Of a DNA stretch of 46,471 nt, positions 32,541-40,843 are shown piece after piece. The number at the start of each line of letters is the position of its first letter. The first letter of the stretch is position 1. A program made the position numbers and the translations under genes. Under the pieces are notes generated by a model. That model did not search any database. It had not been told where the DNA came from and was given only the letters and a program-made list of their open reading frames with translations. The DNA comes from Thermococcus sp. Lineage in GTDB: Archaea; Methanobacteriota_B; Thermococci; Thermococcales; Thermococcaceae. The stretch lies in contig NZ_JALVAO010000070.1 of NCBI RefSeq assembly GCF_027011145.1, positions 1 through 46,471 of the forward strand, written 5' to 3'.

Positions 32541-32638
32541 CGCCCCCCACCTCCAGAATAGAAACCACAACTTATGTTTTAAAATTTAACGGCCGATAAA
32601 GATTTAGTAACAATAAGTTAAACAACAAAAATAGGATA

Positions 32639-32890
32639 TCAAAGGTTTCTAACTTCCTCATCTATTGACTCTTCCAGCGTTTTTTCCCAGTCTTCAACAT
32701 CAAACTGCTCTAGTTCTCCTTCAAGCTCCTCCTTGAGGCTCATAACTCGTCTCTTTAGAGCAGATTTAGTTTCTTCGTCATAAACCACATAGTATGGGTT
32801 GTTTTTTGCTGAGATGTAAAGTATCGCTAGGATTATTACTAGAATGAAAAGGATTATAACAAGCCCATAAAGAATTATCTCCGCCATCAT
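32639..32890 (-). CDS. Single-span membrane protein coupled to minD
   Basis: An 83-residue protein with one N-terminal membrane segment (ILYGLVIILFILVIILAILYI, residues 5-25) and a strongly acidic, helical cytoplasmic tail (SLKEELEGELEQFDVEDWEKTLEESIDEE). Its start overlaps the minD stop (ATGATGG), so the two are co-translated. No family is recognised. A membrane partner or receptor for the MinD-type ATPase is a reasonable inference from the pairing, not something the sequence proves. Confidence 0.7.
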   Translation of the reverse strand: MMAEIILYGLVIILFILVIILAILYISAKNNPYYVVYDEETKSALKRRVMSLKEELEGELEQFDVEDWEKTLEESIDEEVRNL

Positions 32891-33666
32891 CTCTTCCCCC
32901 CGAATATTGCCTTGAAGACCCTCTTAATTGGGCTCTCCGGCTCGGGAGGCTTCCACTTAATTCCCGCAAGTTTGGCCGCGAGCTGTTTGATAGCAATAGC
33001 TGCCGGGCTTGTTGGATTCTTGATGACGAGTGGCACACCATAAGCAGAGGCACGCTTAACTTCCGGATCCTCTGGAATCATCGCTAGAACAGGAACCTCA
33101 AGGATAGCCTCGATTTCCTCCTTGCTGAGCTCGGTCTTCTCGTTGGTGACCCTGTTGAGAACGACACCGAGAGGAAGTGTTCCAAGTTTTTCTGCTATGA
33201 GCTTAGTCTTGAGAGAATCTGTGATCGCAGAGATTTCTGGGTTCGTGACGATTATGAGTTCCTTACCTATAAGCAACGCTGTAACTGAGGTCATCTCGAG
33301 TCCAGCGGGGGCATCGATAAGGACAAAATCTGCCATCTGGCTGATCTCTCTCATGAGCTCCCTTAATCTCTCGGGTTTAGCTTTTTTGACTTTCTCGAGG
33401 CTTAGTCCACCGGGAATTACTTTTACTCCAGCAGGTCCCTCGTAGATAGCGTCCTTAAGATCGGCTTCTCTAGCAAGAACATCATGAAGTGTGATTGGAA
33501 TGTCTTCCATTCCAAGTACGAGGCTAAGGTTTGCCATTGTCAAATCTGCATCGAGGAGAATTACTTCCTTGCCGAACTGGGCCAATGCAACACCGAGGTT
33601 TGCAACGGTTGTGGTTTTACCCGTTCCACCCTTTCCAGATGCAAAAACTATTGAACGCCCTTCCAA
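32887..33666 (-). CDS. MinD/ParA-type ATPase
   Basis: A 259-residue deviant Walker ATPase. It has FASGKGGTGKTTTVANLGVAL (a KGGTGKT P-loop with the signature lysine), VILLDADLTMANLSLVLG, FVLIDAPAGLEMTSV (switch II) and a basic C-terminus. These ATPases position complexes at the membrane or nucleoid. TTG 33666 is chosen as start: GGAGGTG lies six bases before it, and it gives MEGRSIVFASGKGG like related archaeal MinD proteins; codons upstream to 33699 have no signal. The last helix (VFKAIFGGKR) could be a membrane-targeting tail. Archaea of this group carry several MinD paralogues. Confidence 0.88.
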   Translation of the reverse strand: MEGRSIVFASGKGGTGKTTTVANLGVALAQFGKEVILLDADLTMANLSLVLGMEDIPITLHDVLAREADLKDAIYEGPAGVKVIPGGLSLEKVKKAKPERLRELMREISQMADFVLIDAPAGLEMTSVTALLIGKELIIVTNPEISAITDSLKTKLIAEKLGTLPLGVVLNRVTNEKTELSKEEIEAILEVPVLAMIPEDPEVKRASAYGVPLVIKNPTSPAAIAIKQLAAKLAGIKWKPPEPESPIKRVFKAIFGGKR

Positions 33667-33800
33667 AGCCGACACCTCCGGTAAAATCATGATAGGCATG
33701 CACTAATTTAAGGCCTACTGTATATTGCGATTATCGCTTAAGAAACAAATGCTTTTAGCTTTTACGGTAGAAATAAAAAGGAAGAAATTGTCAAAGATGT

Positions 33801-34610
33801 TCATTCAGCTTTTTTACCGGCTTCTCCCTCAACTTTGGCAGTATATGCCCTAGCAGCATCACCGACGGCCTGGAAAAGTTTCAGCATCTCCATCGGGAGT
33901 GGTAGGACGATGACGTTGCTCTTATCGCTGGCTACGTCGCTGATTGTCTGTAGAGTCCTAAGCTGGAGCGCCATGGGATGCTCGCTGATTATTTCAGCGG
34001 CCTCACGGAGCTTCTCGGCGGCCTGTCTCTCCGCCTCAGCAAGGAGAATCCTTGCCCTTCTCTCCCTCTCGGCCTCAGCCTGCTTCGCCATAGCCCTCTG
34101 CATTCCCGCTGGCAACTCGACGTCCTTTATCTCCACGGTTGTGACCTTTATTCCCCACGGGTCAGTTGCCTCGTCAATGATTTTCTGGAGTTGTAGGTTT
34201 AACTTTTCCCTCTCACTGAGGAGCTCGTCAAGGTGAGCCTGACCTATGACACTCCTCAATGTTGTCTGGGCTATCTGGCTGGTGGCCATTATGTAGTTGC
34301 TGACCTGAGTTACGGCCTTAATCGGGTCAACAACGCGGAAGTAAACAACGGCGTTGACCCTGACTGGAACGTTATCCTTGGTAATGGTTTCCTGAACCGG
34401 GACATCGAGGACTCTGGTACGGAGGTCAACTATAACGGCCTTTTCAAAAATCGGGATTATGAAGAACAGACCAGGGCCCCTTGCTCCAACGACCCTACCG
34501 AGACGGAAGATAACGGCTCTCTCATACTCCTTGACTATTTTTATGGCACTGGCCAGTATAATCAAGACAAAAAGCAAAACGATTCCCAAAACTATTGTCC
34601 CAACCGCCAT
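33801..34610 (-). CDS. Stomatin/slipin (SPFH) membrane protein
   Basis: A 269-residue SPFH-domain protein. The N-terminal hydrophobic anchor ([20 protein letters not shown]) precedes the typical [51 protein letters not shown] and [30 protein letters not shown] segments, followed by a coiled-coil tail. Stomatins form membrane rings. The upstream gene encodes its specific protease partner, and the two overlap at a single base region (TGATGG), the conserved arrangement known from Pyrococcus. Confidence 0.95.
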   Translation of the reverse strand: MAVGTIVLGIVLLFVLIILASAIKIVKEYERAVIFRLGRVVGARGPGLFFIIPIFEKAVIVDLRTRVLDVPVQETITKDNVPVRVNAVVYFRVVDPIKAVTQVSNYIMATSQIAQTTLRSVIGQAHLDELLSEREKLNLQLQKIIDEATDPWGIKVTTVEIKDVELPAGMQRAMAKQAEAERERRARILLAEAERQAAEKLREAAEIISEHPMALQLRTLQTISDVASDKSNVIVLPLPMEMLKLFQAVGDAARAYTAKVEGEAGKKAE

Positions 34611-35944
34611 CAATTACCACCCCTAACCTTTTCGACGACGAGCGTCAATCCCCTCATCTCAACAACCCTAACCATTTCACCGACCTTAATGGGAGACCCA
34701 TCCTTAGAGACAGCCTTCCAGAGCTCTCCGTGGATTTTTATGACTCCTTCTGGGGTTAGGTCTTCAACGACCTTTCCAATCTCCCCGATGAGTTCTTCCT
34801 TTCCCGTTTCAGGCTTTCTACGGTGGGCCCTGACCACTGCCGCCATTCCAAAGAGGAAGAACAGCGCCAGCAGAACACCCGTGACTATTATGGCAATCCT
34901 GAGGGTTTCGAAGGTTGATGAGTTCACGAGGTAAACACCCCCTCCTTTGCCAAAGAGCAGTAGCCCTCCCAAAACAAAGCTGACCAGTCCGGCGATTGTG
35001 AAAAGACCGAAGGTCGGAGTTAGCGCCTCCGCTATGAAGAAAATCATTCCGAGGATTATTAGGACAAGGCCGGCATCGTTGTAGCCAAAGTAACCCATGC
35101 CGATTACACCCAGAACGAGGAGTATCGCTCCAAGGGTTTCGGGAACGTGCCATCCCGGCGTCAGGAACCCGAAGACTAGTCCGAGCATTCCGACGACGAA
35201 TAGAAGGTACGAAACCGCGGGATTCGCAAGGAACGTGACTATTCTGTAGCTGATAGAGGGGCTCAGTTCTTCGACCTTAACGTTGGTGAAATTGAATGGG
35301 ACATAACCTTTTCCTGCAACGGGAATCTTCGTCCTCATGCCGTTGGCCTTCTTGAGAAGGTCGGGAACGCTATCCGCGATAACCTCTATAACGTGGGCCT
35401 TCAGGGCCTCCTCGGGGGTCAGGCTCAAATCCTCCATGACGAACTTCTCGGCGGCGGTAACGTTCCTTCCGCTTTCTTCTGCAAGAGAACGCATGTATGC
35501 TGTGTAAAAGTTTCTGATTTTCGCGGGAGCGCGTATTATACTGCCATTGGCGGCGTAGCCGAGTATAGGCTCGCAGGCCCCTATGCTCGTCCCAGGGGCC
35601 ATCGCTATCAGATGAGAAGCCATCGCTATGTACGTGCCGGCTGATGCCGCTATCGCTCCTCTGGGGTAAACGTAGATTATAACTGGAACTGTTGAGTTCT
35701 GGATTAGCGAGACTATTCTCATCATGGCATCTCCCTGGCCACCGGGGGTGTTTAGCTCTATTATGAGCGCCTCGGCGTTGTGCTCCTCGGCAGTCTTTAT
35801 GTAACTCGCGAACTGGTCTGCGGTGTACTGGGTAATCGTCCCGTCTATCTTGCCAACGTAGACGACTTTCTGGGGCTCCCGCTGGGCAGATACTGGGGGA
35901 ATGAGCAACAGGGCAATCAGAACTATCAGCAGGGCGCGCCTCAT
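34610..35944 (-). CDS. NfeD-type stomatin-specific membrane protease
   Basis: A 444-residue membrane serine protease like Pyrococcus horikoshii PH1510. A signal peptide (residues 1-20) is followed by the ClpP-like domain. The catalytic pair is visible as Ser101 in [14 protein letters not shown] and Lys142 in [10 protein letters not shown], with [11 protein letters not shown] as the oxyanion region. Four membrane segments (about 235-375) and a soluble OB-fold NfeD domain ([23 protein letters not shown]) end the protein. The family cleaves the stomatin C-terminus. ATG 35944 is chosen by spacing from GGAGTG; ATG 35953 is possible. Confidence 0.93.
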   Translation of the reverse strand: MRRALLIVLIALLLIPPVSAQREPQKVVYVGKIDGTITQYTADQFASYIKTAEEHNAEALIIELNTPGGQGDAMMRIVSLIQNSTVPVIIYVYPRGAIAASAGTYIAMASHLIAMAPGTSIGACEPILGYAANGSIIRAPAKIRNFYTAYMRSLAEESGRNVTAAEKFVMEDLSLTPEEALKAHVIEVIADSVPDLLKKANGMRTKIPVAGKGYVPFNFTNVKVEELSPSISYRIVTFLANPAVSYLLFVVGMLGLVFGFLTPGWHVPETLGAILLVLGVIGMGYFGYNDAGLVLIILGMIFFIAEALTPTFGLFTIAGLVSFVLGGLLLFGKGGGVYLVNSSTFETLRIAIIVTGVLLALFFLFGMAAVVRAHRRKPETGKEELIGEIGKVVEDLTPEGVIKIHGELWKAVSKDGSPIKVGEMVRVVEMRGLTLVVEKVRGGN

Positions 35945-36012
35945 GAGTCTCATCACTCCTAGATACCACTCAAACGTTAAAAGCCTTTTGTCCCCAACGG
36001 GAGTTAGGAAAG

Positions 36013-36020
36013 CCATTTAT
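36013..36020 (+). promoter_or_regulatory. TATA box implying a leaderless start at 36044
   Basis: CATTTATA predicts transcription from about 36042-36045, right at ATG 36044; no good ribosome-binding site precedes that ATG, which fits a leaderless message. Confidence 0.45.
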
Positions 36021-36043
36021 ACGTGGAGCCACTAAGCACGATT

Positions 36044-36358
36044 ATGCTCGTCGAAACCTACAAGCGCTTTCGCATTGCAAAAAATGGGGAGAAGGCTAAA
36101 CTTGCAAACCACCTCATAAGGGAAGTGGCAAAGCTCTCCCATGAAGAGCCCTTCTGGGAAGCCGTCAAAAAACTCGGCCTAAAACCTGAGGCCGTAAAGG
36201 AAGCCATGCTCTACCTCGAGGGAAGGGGAGAGATTGAAATAAAACGTTCCTCAGATGGAAAGAGGTTGTGGGTTTTGACCCTAAGGGATATAAGGAAAAA
36301 TCCCGTAAGGCTGGACCGATGGCTGGGGTTGACATCGGGAAGACGAGCGGAGAAATGA
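36044..36358 (+). CDS. Winged-helix-like hypothetical protein
   Basis: A 104-residue protein. Residues about 10-80 (KNGEKAKLANHLIREVAKLSHEEPFWEAVKKLGLKPEAVKEAMLYLEGRGEIEIKRS, described in parts: three helices, then a beta-hairpin ending RLWVLTLRDI) have the layout of a winged helix. ATG 36044 is likely leaderless; GTG 36023 lies upstream of the predicted transcript. Its stop overlaps the start of the DNA glycosylase (ATGA), so it heads a four-gene run. It may regulate that operon or help handle DNA, but I recognise no named family. Confidence 0.6.
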   Translation: MLVETYKRFRIAKNGEKAKLANHLIREVAKLSHEEPFWEAVKKLGLKPEAVKEAMLYLEGRGEIEIKRSSDGKRLWVLTLRDIRKNPVRLDRWLGLTSGRRAEK

Positions 36359-37158
36359 TACGAAATGGCACGTGGGCCTTTAAGGACGGGACATTCTATC
36401 AGGCCCTCAGGCTGGAAAGCGGAAGGGCCGGGATAGTTGCCTACGATGGGGACTTTCACTTTCCTGAAGACTGGAACAGGGCCGAGAGAAAGGAAGCTAG
36501 AAAGAAAATAATCTTTATCTTAGGTCTGAACACGGATTTGGACTCCTTTTATGCCCAGATAAGCGATTCGCCCTTTGAGTTTCTCATTGAGGAGTTTTAT
36601 GGACTGAGTGCTCCTGCCTCCCCAAGTCCCTACCAGGCCCTTGTCGAGGTTATAGCCCAACAGCAGGTTAACTTCGAGTTCGCCCAGAGGACGATTGGAA
36701 ACCTCGTCAAGCTGGCTGGAGAACCGGTTGAAGGGCTCTACCTCTTTCCCACCGCGGAGAAAATTAATGAGTTGGGTGAAAGGCTTAAGGAGGCAAAGCT
36801 TGGTTATAGAGCCGGCTACATAAAGTCCCTCACGGAACTTTACCTTGAGGGAAGGCTGAACCTCAAACTCTGGGACTGGGAAATAGATAGGGCAATCGGA
36901 TACCTCACCAAATTCAGGGGCATAGGAAAGTGGACCGCGGAGCTGTTTCTGGCCTATGGGTTGAGGAGAAACGTTTATCCAGCCGGTGATCTTGGTCTCA
37001 GGAGAGGAATAGCAAAGATTTTCGGAAAGCGCCTGAAGGAAGTCAGAGAAAAGGACGTTCGGGGGATTATAGAACCATACGGGAAGTGGAAGGGGCTTTT
37101 GGCCTTTTACATTCTCTGCTACGACCGAAAAACGGAGATGGAGCGGAGAAAAAGATGA
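36355..37158 (+). CDS. HhH-GPD DNA glycosylase (AlkA/Ogg-like)
   Basis: A 267-residue base-excision glycosylase. The N-terminal beta domain (NGTWAFKDGTFYQALRLE) is AlkA/Ogg-like; SPYQALVEVIAQQQVNFEFAQRT opens the helical domain; the helix-hairpin-helix LTKFRGIGKWTAELFLAYG near residue 182-200 is followed by VYPAGDLGLRRGIAKIFG, whose Asp is the catalytic residue. A lysine in the catalytic helix (as in Ogg1) is not obvious, so a monofunctional alkyl- or uracil-type activity is more likely. Its start and stop both overlap neighbours by four bases. Confidence 0.88.
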   Translation: MIRNGTWAFKDGTFYQALRLESGRAGIVAYDGDFHFPEDWNRAERKEARKKIIFILGLNTDLDSFYAQISDSPFEFLIEEFYGLSAPASPSPYQALVEVIAQQQVNFEFAQRTIGNLVKLAGEPVEGLYLFPTAEKINELGERLKEAKLGYRAGYIKSLTELYLEGRLNLKLWDWEIDRAIGYLTKFRGIGKWTAELFLAYGLRRNVYPAGDLGLRRGIAKIFGKRLKEVREKDVRGIIEPYGKWKGLLAFYILCYDRKTEMERRKR

Positions 37159-37487
37159 GTAGTGTTGTCATAATGCTTGATAGGGAAAAATTCAAGAATG
37201 TTAAAAACAAGGATATAGTTTCGCTCATCGAAGAAAGCCTCCCAAAAGTTGAAGAAACCCTGAAGGCCGAGAGGGAAGAGTTTCTCCGCGAAAAAATTGC
37301 AAAACTTGAAGAAAAGCTGGAAAAGATGAGTTCCGAGATTGAAGAGCTCAGGGAGTTCTACGAAAAGGCGCTAAGGGACAAGGGATTGATGATGGCTGAA
37401 AAGAAGAAGCTGAGAAAGGAAAACGAGGAGCTCAGGGCAAAGCTAGAGGAAAAGCGGAACAAGGCAGGCCAGATTCACAAATTGTGA
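37155..37487 (+). CDS. Coiled-coil protein, 110 residues
   Basis: After a short globular start (MSSVVIMLDREKFKNVKNKD) nearly the whole protein is one long charged coiled coil (LREKIAKLEEKLEKMSSEI, then LRKENEELRAKLEEK). No enzyme motif or membrane segment exists. ATG 37155 overlaps the glycosylase stop. Its 3' end overlaps the inverted-repeat array at 37474-37511. It probably binds a partner, perhaps the next gene's product, which also has a coiled coil; that pairing is inference. Confidence 0.65.
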   Translation: MSSVVIMLDREKFKNVKNKDIVSLIEESLPKVEETLKAEREEFLREKIAKLEEKLEKMSSEIEELREFYEKALRDKGLMMAEKKKLRKENEELRAKLEEKRNKAGQIHKL

Positions 37488-37511
37488 ACAAATTGTTCAC
37501 GGAGCGTGAAC
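37474..37511. promoter_or_regulatory. Array of four alternating TTCAC/GTGAA half-sites
   Basis: TTCAC (37474), GTGAA (37484), TTCAC (37496) and GTGAA (37506) alternate with centre-to-centre spacing of 10, 12 and 10 bases, so each sits about one helical turn from the next. The outer pairs are TTCAC-aaatt-GTGAA and GTTCAC-ggagc-GTGAAC; the middle pair is GTGAAC-aaatt-GTTCAC. The ribosome-binding GGAG of the ribbon-helix-helix-like gene lies in the last loop. It looks like an operator for a dimeric or tetrameric regulator; as RNA, the second and third hairpins would exclude each other and could control translation. Confidence 0.6.
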
Positions 37512-37515
37512 GAAA

Positions 37516-37914
37516 ATGAAGCTCCTTATCAAACCCAATAGGGGCTTTGGAAAAATTGAGGTGGAGCTTGACGAAACTCTGTGGGAGAGAATTGAAGAGC
37601 TTGCCGAGCGCTACAGCCTTTCCCCTGAGAGAGTGGTTGAGATTGCACTGAAGGGGGAGTTCAAAGAACCCCGGGGAGACCTCGAAGAACTTGAGGAAAA
37701 AGTAAAGGAACTCGAAAGAAAAGTCTGGAAACTTGAGATGGAATACGCCCCGCTCAGGTATAAGGCATACGGTCTGAGCGAGGACAACAAAATCCTGGCA
37801 ATTGAACTCTCAGGTTTAATAGCCGAAAACAACCAGCTGAGGCGCTTCCTTAGGCTTCCCCCGAACAGGAATATAGAGCTGAGAAAGCTTATATCCTACT
37901 ACCTCCAAGGCTAA
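37516..37914 (+). CDS. Ribbon-helix-helix-like protein with coiled coil
   Basis: A 132-residue protein. Its N-terminus (FGKIEVELDETLWERIEELAERYSLSPERVVEIAL, described as a beta strand, a helix, a turn and a helix) has the pattern of a ribbon-helix-helix DNA-binding domain. A coiled coil follows (LEELEEKVKELERKVWKLE), and a C-terminal helical part has IAENNQLRRFLRLPPNRN. It starts just after the four-half-site array, as expected for an autoregulator. ATG 37516 is five bases from the end of the array. The last 30 bases carry the promoter of the downstream sRNA. Confidence 0.65.
   Translation: MKLLIKPNRGFGKIEVELDETLWERIEELAERYSLSPERVVEIALKGEFKEPRGDLEELEEKVKELERKVWKLEMEYAPLRYKAYGLSEDNKILAIELSGLIAENNQLRRFLRLPPNRNIELRKLISYYLQG
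37883..37894 (+). promoter_or_regulatory. TATA promoter of the downstream sRNA locus, inside the preceding gene
   Basis: GAAAGCTTATAT lies within the last codons of the ribbon-helix-helix-like gene and predicts a transcription start at about 37915, exactly where the box C/D RNA begins. Confidence 0.55.
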
Positions 37915-37915
37915 A

Positions 37916-37974
37916 ACGCGGATGATGACAGCGAATTGCACTGATGTTGATGACGAGGACTGGCCCTGACGCCG
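37916..37974 (+). ncRNA. Box C/D guide sRNA
   Basis: A complete archaeal C/D guide: C box ATGATGA (37922-37928), D' CTGA (37941-37944), C' TTGATGA (37947-37953), D CTGA (37966-37969), with GCG 37918-37920 pairing CGC 37970-37972 as terminal stem. Guides are 37929-37940 (CAGCGAATTGCA) and 37954-37965 (CGAGGACTGGCC), predicting targets TGCAATTCGCTG and GGCCAGTCCTCG. Only the C' box has T instead of a purine at its first base. Targets not searched. The 3' end abuts a second structured RNA candidate. Confidence 0.88.
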
Positions 37975-38063
37975 TCCCGGACGGGCTGTGAGGAATCCAA
38001 GACGGGATGAGTAAAGGCGATGATATACCCTATGAGCGCCGAGCCTGTCCGGGGCGTTGGACA
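37968..38063 (+). ncRNA. Candidate H/ACA-type guide RNA following the C/D sRNA
   Basis: CCCGGACGGGCT (37976-37987) pairs with AGCCTGTCCGGG (38042-38053) over 12 positions with one G-T wobble, and GACGC (37968-37972) can extend the stem with GCGTT (38054-38058). The interior has a second hairpin, GGCG...CGCC, whose loop starts GATGATAT and ends TATGAG, like the kink-turn or K-loop bound by L7Ae. ACA at 38061-38063 follows the basal stem by two bases, the position of the ACA box. The pocket geometry was not confirmed, and the 5' part overlaps the D box of the C/D RNA. An H/ACA pseudouridylation guide is the best reading. Confidence 0.45.
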
Positions 38064-38082
38064 ATCAACAACTTTTGAAAAA

Positions 38083-38093
38083 ACTTATAAACA
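38083..38093 (+). promoter_or_regulatory. Promoter of the secreted amidase gene
   Basis: AAACTTATAAA is a strong TATA box; transcription would begin near 38113, with GGAGGT following before ATG 38136. Confidence 0.6.
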
Positions 38094-38135
38094 AGAATGC
38101 TCTTTTATTGACACTAACCAACGGAGGTGTCCCTT

Positions 38136-39116
38136 ATGAGGAGGTTTAGTCTCCTGATAATATTCCTCCTCCTGCTCTCTGCCGTGCCGATTTTCAGTGC
38201 AAGTTATGTTGGTGCAGTCCAGACAGACCTGAGTGGGCATACTATTTGTGTCGACGCTGGGCACGGAGGCAGTGACCCGGGAGCAGTTGCCAATGGCGTT
38301 GAGGAAAAGAACATTAACCTTGCAATAGCCCTCAAGGTTGCAAAGCTCCTGGAAGAGGACGGAGCAAAGGTTGTCCTAACTAGGGACGGCGATTACTACG
38401 TTTCACTCTCGGATAGGGTCAAAATAGCCAACTCAAACAACTGCGACATATTCATCAGCATACATGCCAACGCGGCCAGTGACACCTCGGCCAGTGGGTT
38501 TGAGGTGTATCACTACTACGGTTCAACAAAGGGAAACGAGCTGGCAACCTACGTTGATGAAGAAATCGCCAAAGTTATACCTCTCAAGAACAGGGGTGTT
38601 AAAGAGGCTGGCTTTTACGTTCTCAAATATACCTCAATGCCGGCAATCCTCATCGAGACGGGTTTTGTGACCAACACTTATGATGTTGGAATAATAACTG
38701 ACGAAAACTATCAGTGGCGCTATGCTTACGCGATTCTTCATGGAGTCCAGAGGTACTTCGGCGTTCCAGTCCACGACCCACTGCCGACCGTGACGGATAT
38801 AAGGTTTGCAGACCATGGGGACTACTTCAGAGTTGTACTTGACGTAAGCCAGAGCACAGAGTATGAGACGTTCTATTACTACTATGGCTATTACATTGTC
38901 ATCGAGGTTCCAAACGCAACGCTCGCTGACCTGGGCTGGAATTCCGATGGAACGTGGCAGTATACTGAAACGGGCTCCTCAAGTGTGCCCTACATCTATG
39001 CAACGGAGTATGAGGGGACTGTCTACGTGGTTCTGGCACTTGGCTATCCATATCAGGGCTACAAAGACTTCACGCTTGAGAACCCCTACAGGATAGTCGT
39101 TGACGTCTACAGCTAA
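38136..39116 (+). CDS. Secreted N-acetylmuramoyl-L-alanine amidase-like protein (Amidase_3)
   Basis: A 326-residue exported protein. Residues 1-21 are a signal peptide ([20 protein letters not shown]). Residues 35-215 are the zinc amidase_3 fold: [14 protein letters not shown] (His43), [11 protein letters not shown] (metal Glu), FISIHANA (His110) and [11 protein letters not shown] (catalytic Glu). All ligands are present. The last 100 residues, starting [20 protein letters not shown] and ending YRIVVDVYS, resemble an AMIN-like beta domain that binds cell-wall polymers in bacteria. Archaea of this group lack murein, so the natural substrate is unclear: a bacterial competitor's wall, or the cell's own surface glycans or proteins. 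Start ATG 38136 has GGAGGT eight bases before. Confidence 0.9.
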   Translation: MRRFSLLIIFLLLLSAVPIFSASYVGAVQTDLSGHTICVDAGHGGSDPGAVANGVEEKNINLAIALKVAKLLEEDGAKVVLTRDGDYYVSLSDRVKIANSNNCDIFISIHANAASDTSASGFEVYHYYGSTKGNELATYVDEEIAKVIPLKNRGVKEAGFYVLKYTSMPAILIETGFVTNTYDVGIITDENYQWRYAYAILHGVQRYFGVPVHDPLPTVTDIRFADHGDYFRVVLDVSQSTEYETFYYYYGYYIVIEVPNATLADLGWNSDGTWQYTETGSSSVPYIYATEYEGTVYVVLALGYPYQGYKDFTLENPYRIVVDVYS

Positions 39117-40192
39117 ACTGCCCCCACGCTCTCCAATATTTTTGGTATCTCACCGGGCTCAAGGGCGCTCTCGACCATATACCCCTTCTCCACGAGGATT
39201 CTCGAAATCAGCTCTTCTCTAGTGTAACCGTCGAGCGTTCTATCCCCGTAGAACATCAGCTCCGGAAGGAGAATAAGACCGAGTTCAACCTCCGGAAGGC
39301 TTCTAACGGTTCTCAATACGTCTCTGCCAGTAAGCAGTCCGGCGGTTCCGATGTTCCCGCCGAAGAACTCGTTTTTAACGGCGATGACAGGAATCTTTGG
39401 AAATATCCTCCTCAGCTCGGGGTAGGCCAGCTCGCCTGTGAGGATGTAAGTTTTTATGGCCGGCTCTATCTCAAAGGGTCCAACTTCGAGCCTCAGCTCG
39501 CCGAGGAGGGCTTTGAAAATCGGTGGAATCACAACTTTTATTCCCGTTTCCTTTCCAGCTTCGAGTGCAGTCTCCTTGACGAAGACGAGCTCTTCCCCCG
39601 TTAATGGCCTGACGTCCCTGTTGTACCTCGTTACACCGACCGGGAAGAGCCTTACTTCGGCAACTTCCATCGAGGCCAAATCCCCTATTATTTCCCCGAT
39701 GTCGTCAACGTTGTAGCCGGGGGTGAGGATTATGTCCGCTATGACCCGGAAAGTCCTGGCAACCAGCGGGAGAAGGTCTATCAGCTTACCGGCGAGGGGG
39801 CTCCTCATGAGTGCAATCCGCTTTTCCCTCTTTGTTGTGTGAACCGAAATCTGCATCTCATCGAGACCTGCTTTTTGGAGGCTTTCAATTCTCTTCTCAT
39901 CGAGCCCGACGTTTCCGGCCGTGTCTGTAACCCGAATCCAGAGCTCTGGGTAGTGTTCGCTCACGTAGGCGATTCTTTTCTCAAGTTCGGGGTCGTTGAG
40001 CGTATCATGGAAGGAAACCCTGTAAATCATCTCCTTTGGATTTTGACGAAGGTAACAGAAGAGGCAGTAGCTCCCGCAGGGACCGGCTTTACTAGAGGGC
40101 GGAATAACGACCAAATCTTCTCTCTCATCGACTCCATCGAGCTCGTACTTCGTTATCTTCCTTAGCCTGAAGTCCTCGGTGAACTCATACAT
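39113..40192 (-). CDS. Radical SAM protein with DUF512 region
   Basis: A 359-residue iron-sulfur enzyme of the COG1625 type. The radical SAM cluster motif is [14 protein letters not shown] (CxxxCxxC, residues about 38-51). A TIM-barrel part follows ([33 protein letters not shown]). The C-terminal DUF512-type region has [19 protein letters not shown] and a glycine-rich end near [17 protein letters not shown]. In this family a 4Fe-4S cluster cleaves SAM, but the substrate is unknown. It overlaps the amidase gene end by four bases, tail to tail, and is divergent from the kinase gene. Confidence 0.85.
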   Translation of the reverse strand: MYEFTEDFRLRKITKYELDGVDEREDLVVIPPSSKAGPCGSYCLFCYLRQNPKEMIYRVSFHDTLNDPELEKRIAYVSEHYPELWIRVTDTAGNVGLDEKRIESLQKAGLDEMQISVHTTKREKRIALMRSPLAGKLIDLLPLVARTFRVIADIILTPGYNVDDIGEIIGDLASMEVAEVRLFPVGVTRYNRDVRPLTGEELVFVKETALEAGKETGIKVVIPPIFKALLGELRLEVGPFEIEPAIKTYILTGELAYPELRRIFPKIPVIAVKNEFFGGNIGTAGLLTGRDVLRTVRSLPEVELGLILLPELMFYGDRTLDGYTREELISRILVEKGYMVESALEPGEIPKILESVGAV

Positions 40193-40249
40193 GCCTCGAT
40201 GTTGGAGCAGGCTTTTTAAAAGATTAGCGTAAGAGTTCCGGGGATTGGT

Positions 40250-40783
40250 ATGATAATAGCGGTAACCGGAACTCCCGGGGTTGGAAAAACGACAGTCTCA
40301 AAGCTTTTGGCAAGAAAGCTCGGCTACGAATACGTTAGTTTAAGGGATTACGCGATGGAAAGGGGAATCGGTGAGATGAAAGGCGATGAGCTGGAGGTTG
40401 AGGTGGACGAGTTAGCTTATAACTTCGAGAGGGACTTCGCCGGAAAAAACGTCATCGCTGACGGTCACTTGAGCCACTTTCTCAAGGCCGACCTCGTGGT
40501 GGTTCTGCGCGCCCATCCAAAGCTTGTAGGCGAGAGGTTGAAAGCCAGGGGTTATTCAAAGGAGAAAATTGGGGAGAACGTTGAGGCCGAGCTCGTTGAT
40601 GTAATCCTTGTTGAGGCCCTCGAGGAGAACGAGAACGTTATTGAGGTAGACACGACGGGAAAAACGCCCGAAGAAGTCGTTGATGAAATTCTCAGGCTGA
40701 TTCAGAAGGGCGTTAAAAGAAGGGTAGGCATTGTTGACTGGAGCGAGGTTTACGACGAGGTGATACCATACCTAAGGTTGTGA
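40250..40783 (+). CDS. AK6/Fap7-type adenylate kinase-like NTPase
   Basis: A 177-residue P-loop kinase: [21 protein letters not shown] at the N-terminus (described as GTPGVGKT Walker A), [23 protein letters not shown] (the AK6 Walker B-like segment) and [21 protein letters not shown] (the lid arginine region). The archaeal and eukaryotic AK6/Fap7 proteins act as nucleoside monophosphate kinases and as factors in late small-subunit ribosome maturation with uS11. Nob1, which makes the final 16S cut, is encoded 3 kb away, on the other side of the GH38 gene. Start ATG follows GGTAT-type sequence and is at the canonical N-terminus. Confidence 0.88.
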   Translation: MIIAVTGTPGVGKTTVSKLLARKLGYEYVSLRDYAMERGIGEMKGDELEVEVDELAYNFERDFAGKNVIADGHLSHFLKADLVVVLRAHPKLVGERLKARGYSKEKIGENVEAELVDVILVEALEENENVIEVDTTGKTPEEVVDEILRLIQKGVKRRVGIVDWSEVYDEVIPYLRL

Positions 40784-40843
40784 GAGAAAATTTTTGAAGA
40801 GCCGAGTGGAATGATAGTCTGTTCTCTTTGGAGAGTGGTAGAT

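Noticed and set aside
40811-40843. Upstream ATG of the GH38 gene
   Set aside because: The predicted transcription start lies at or after it and it has no ribosome-binding site.
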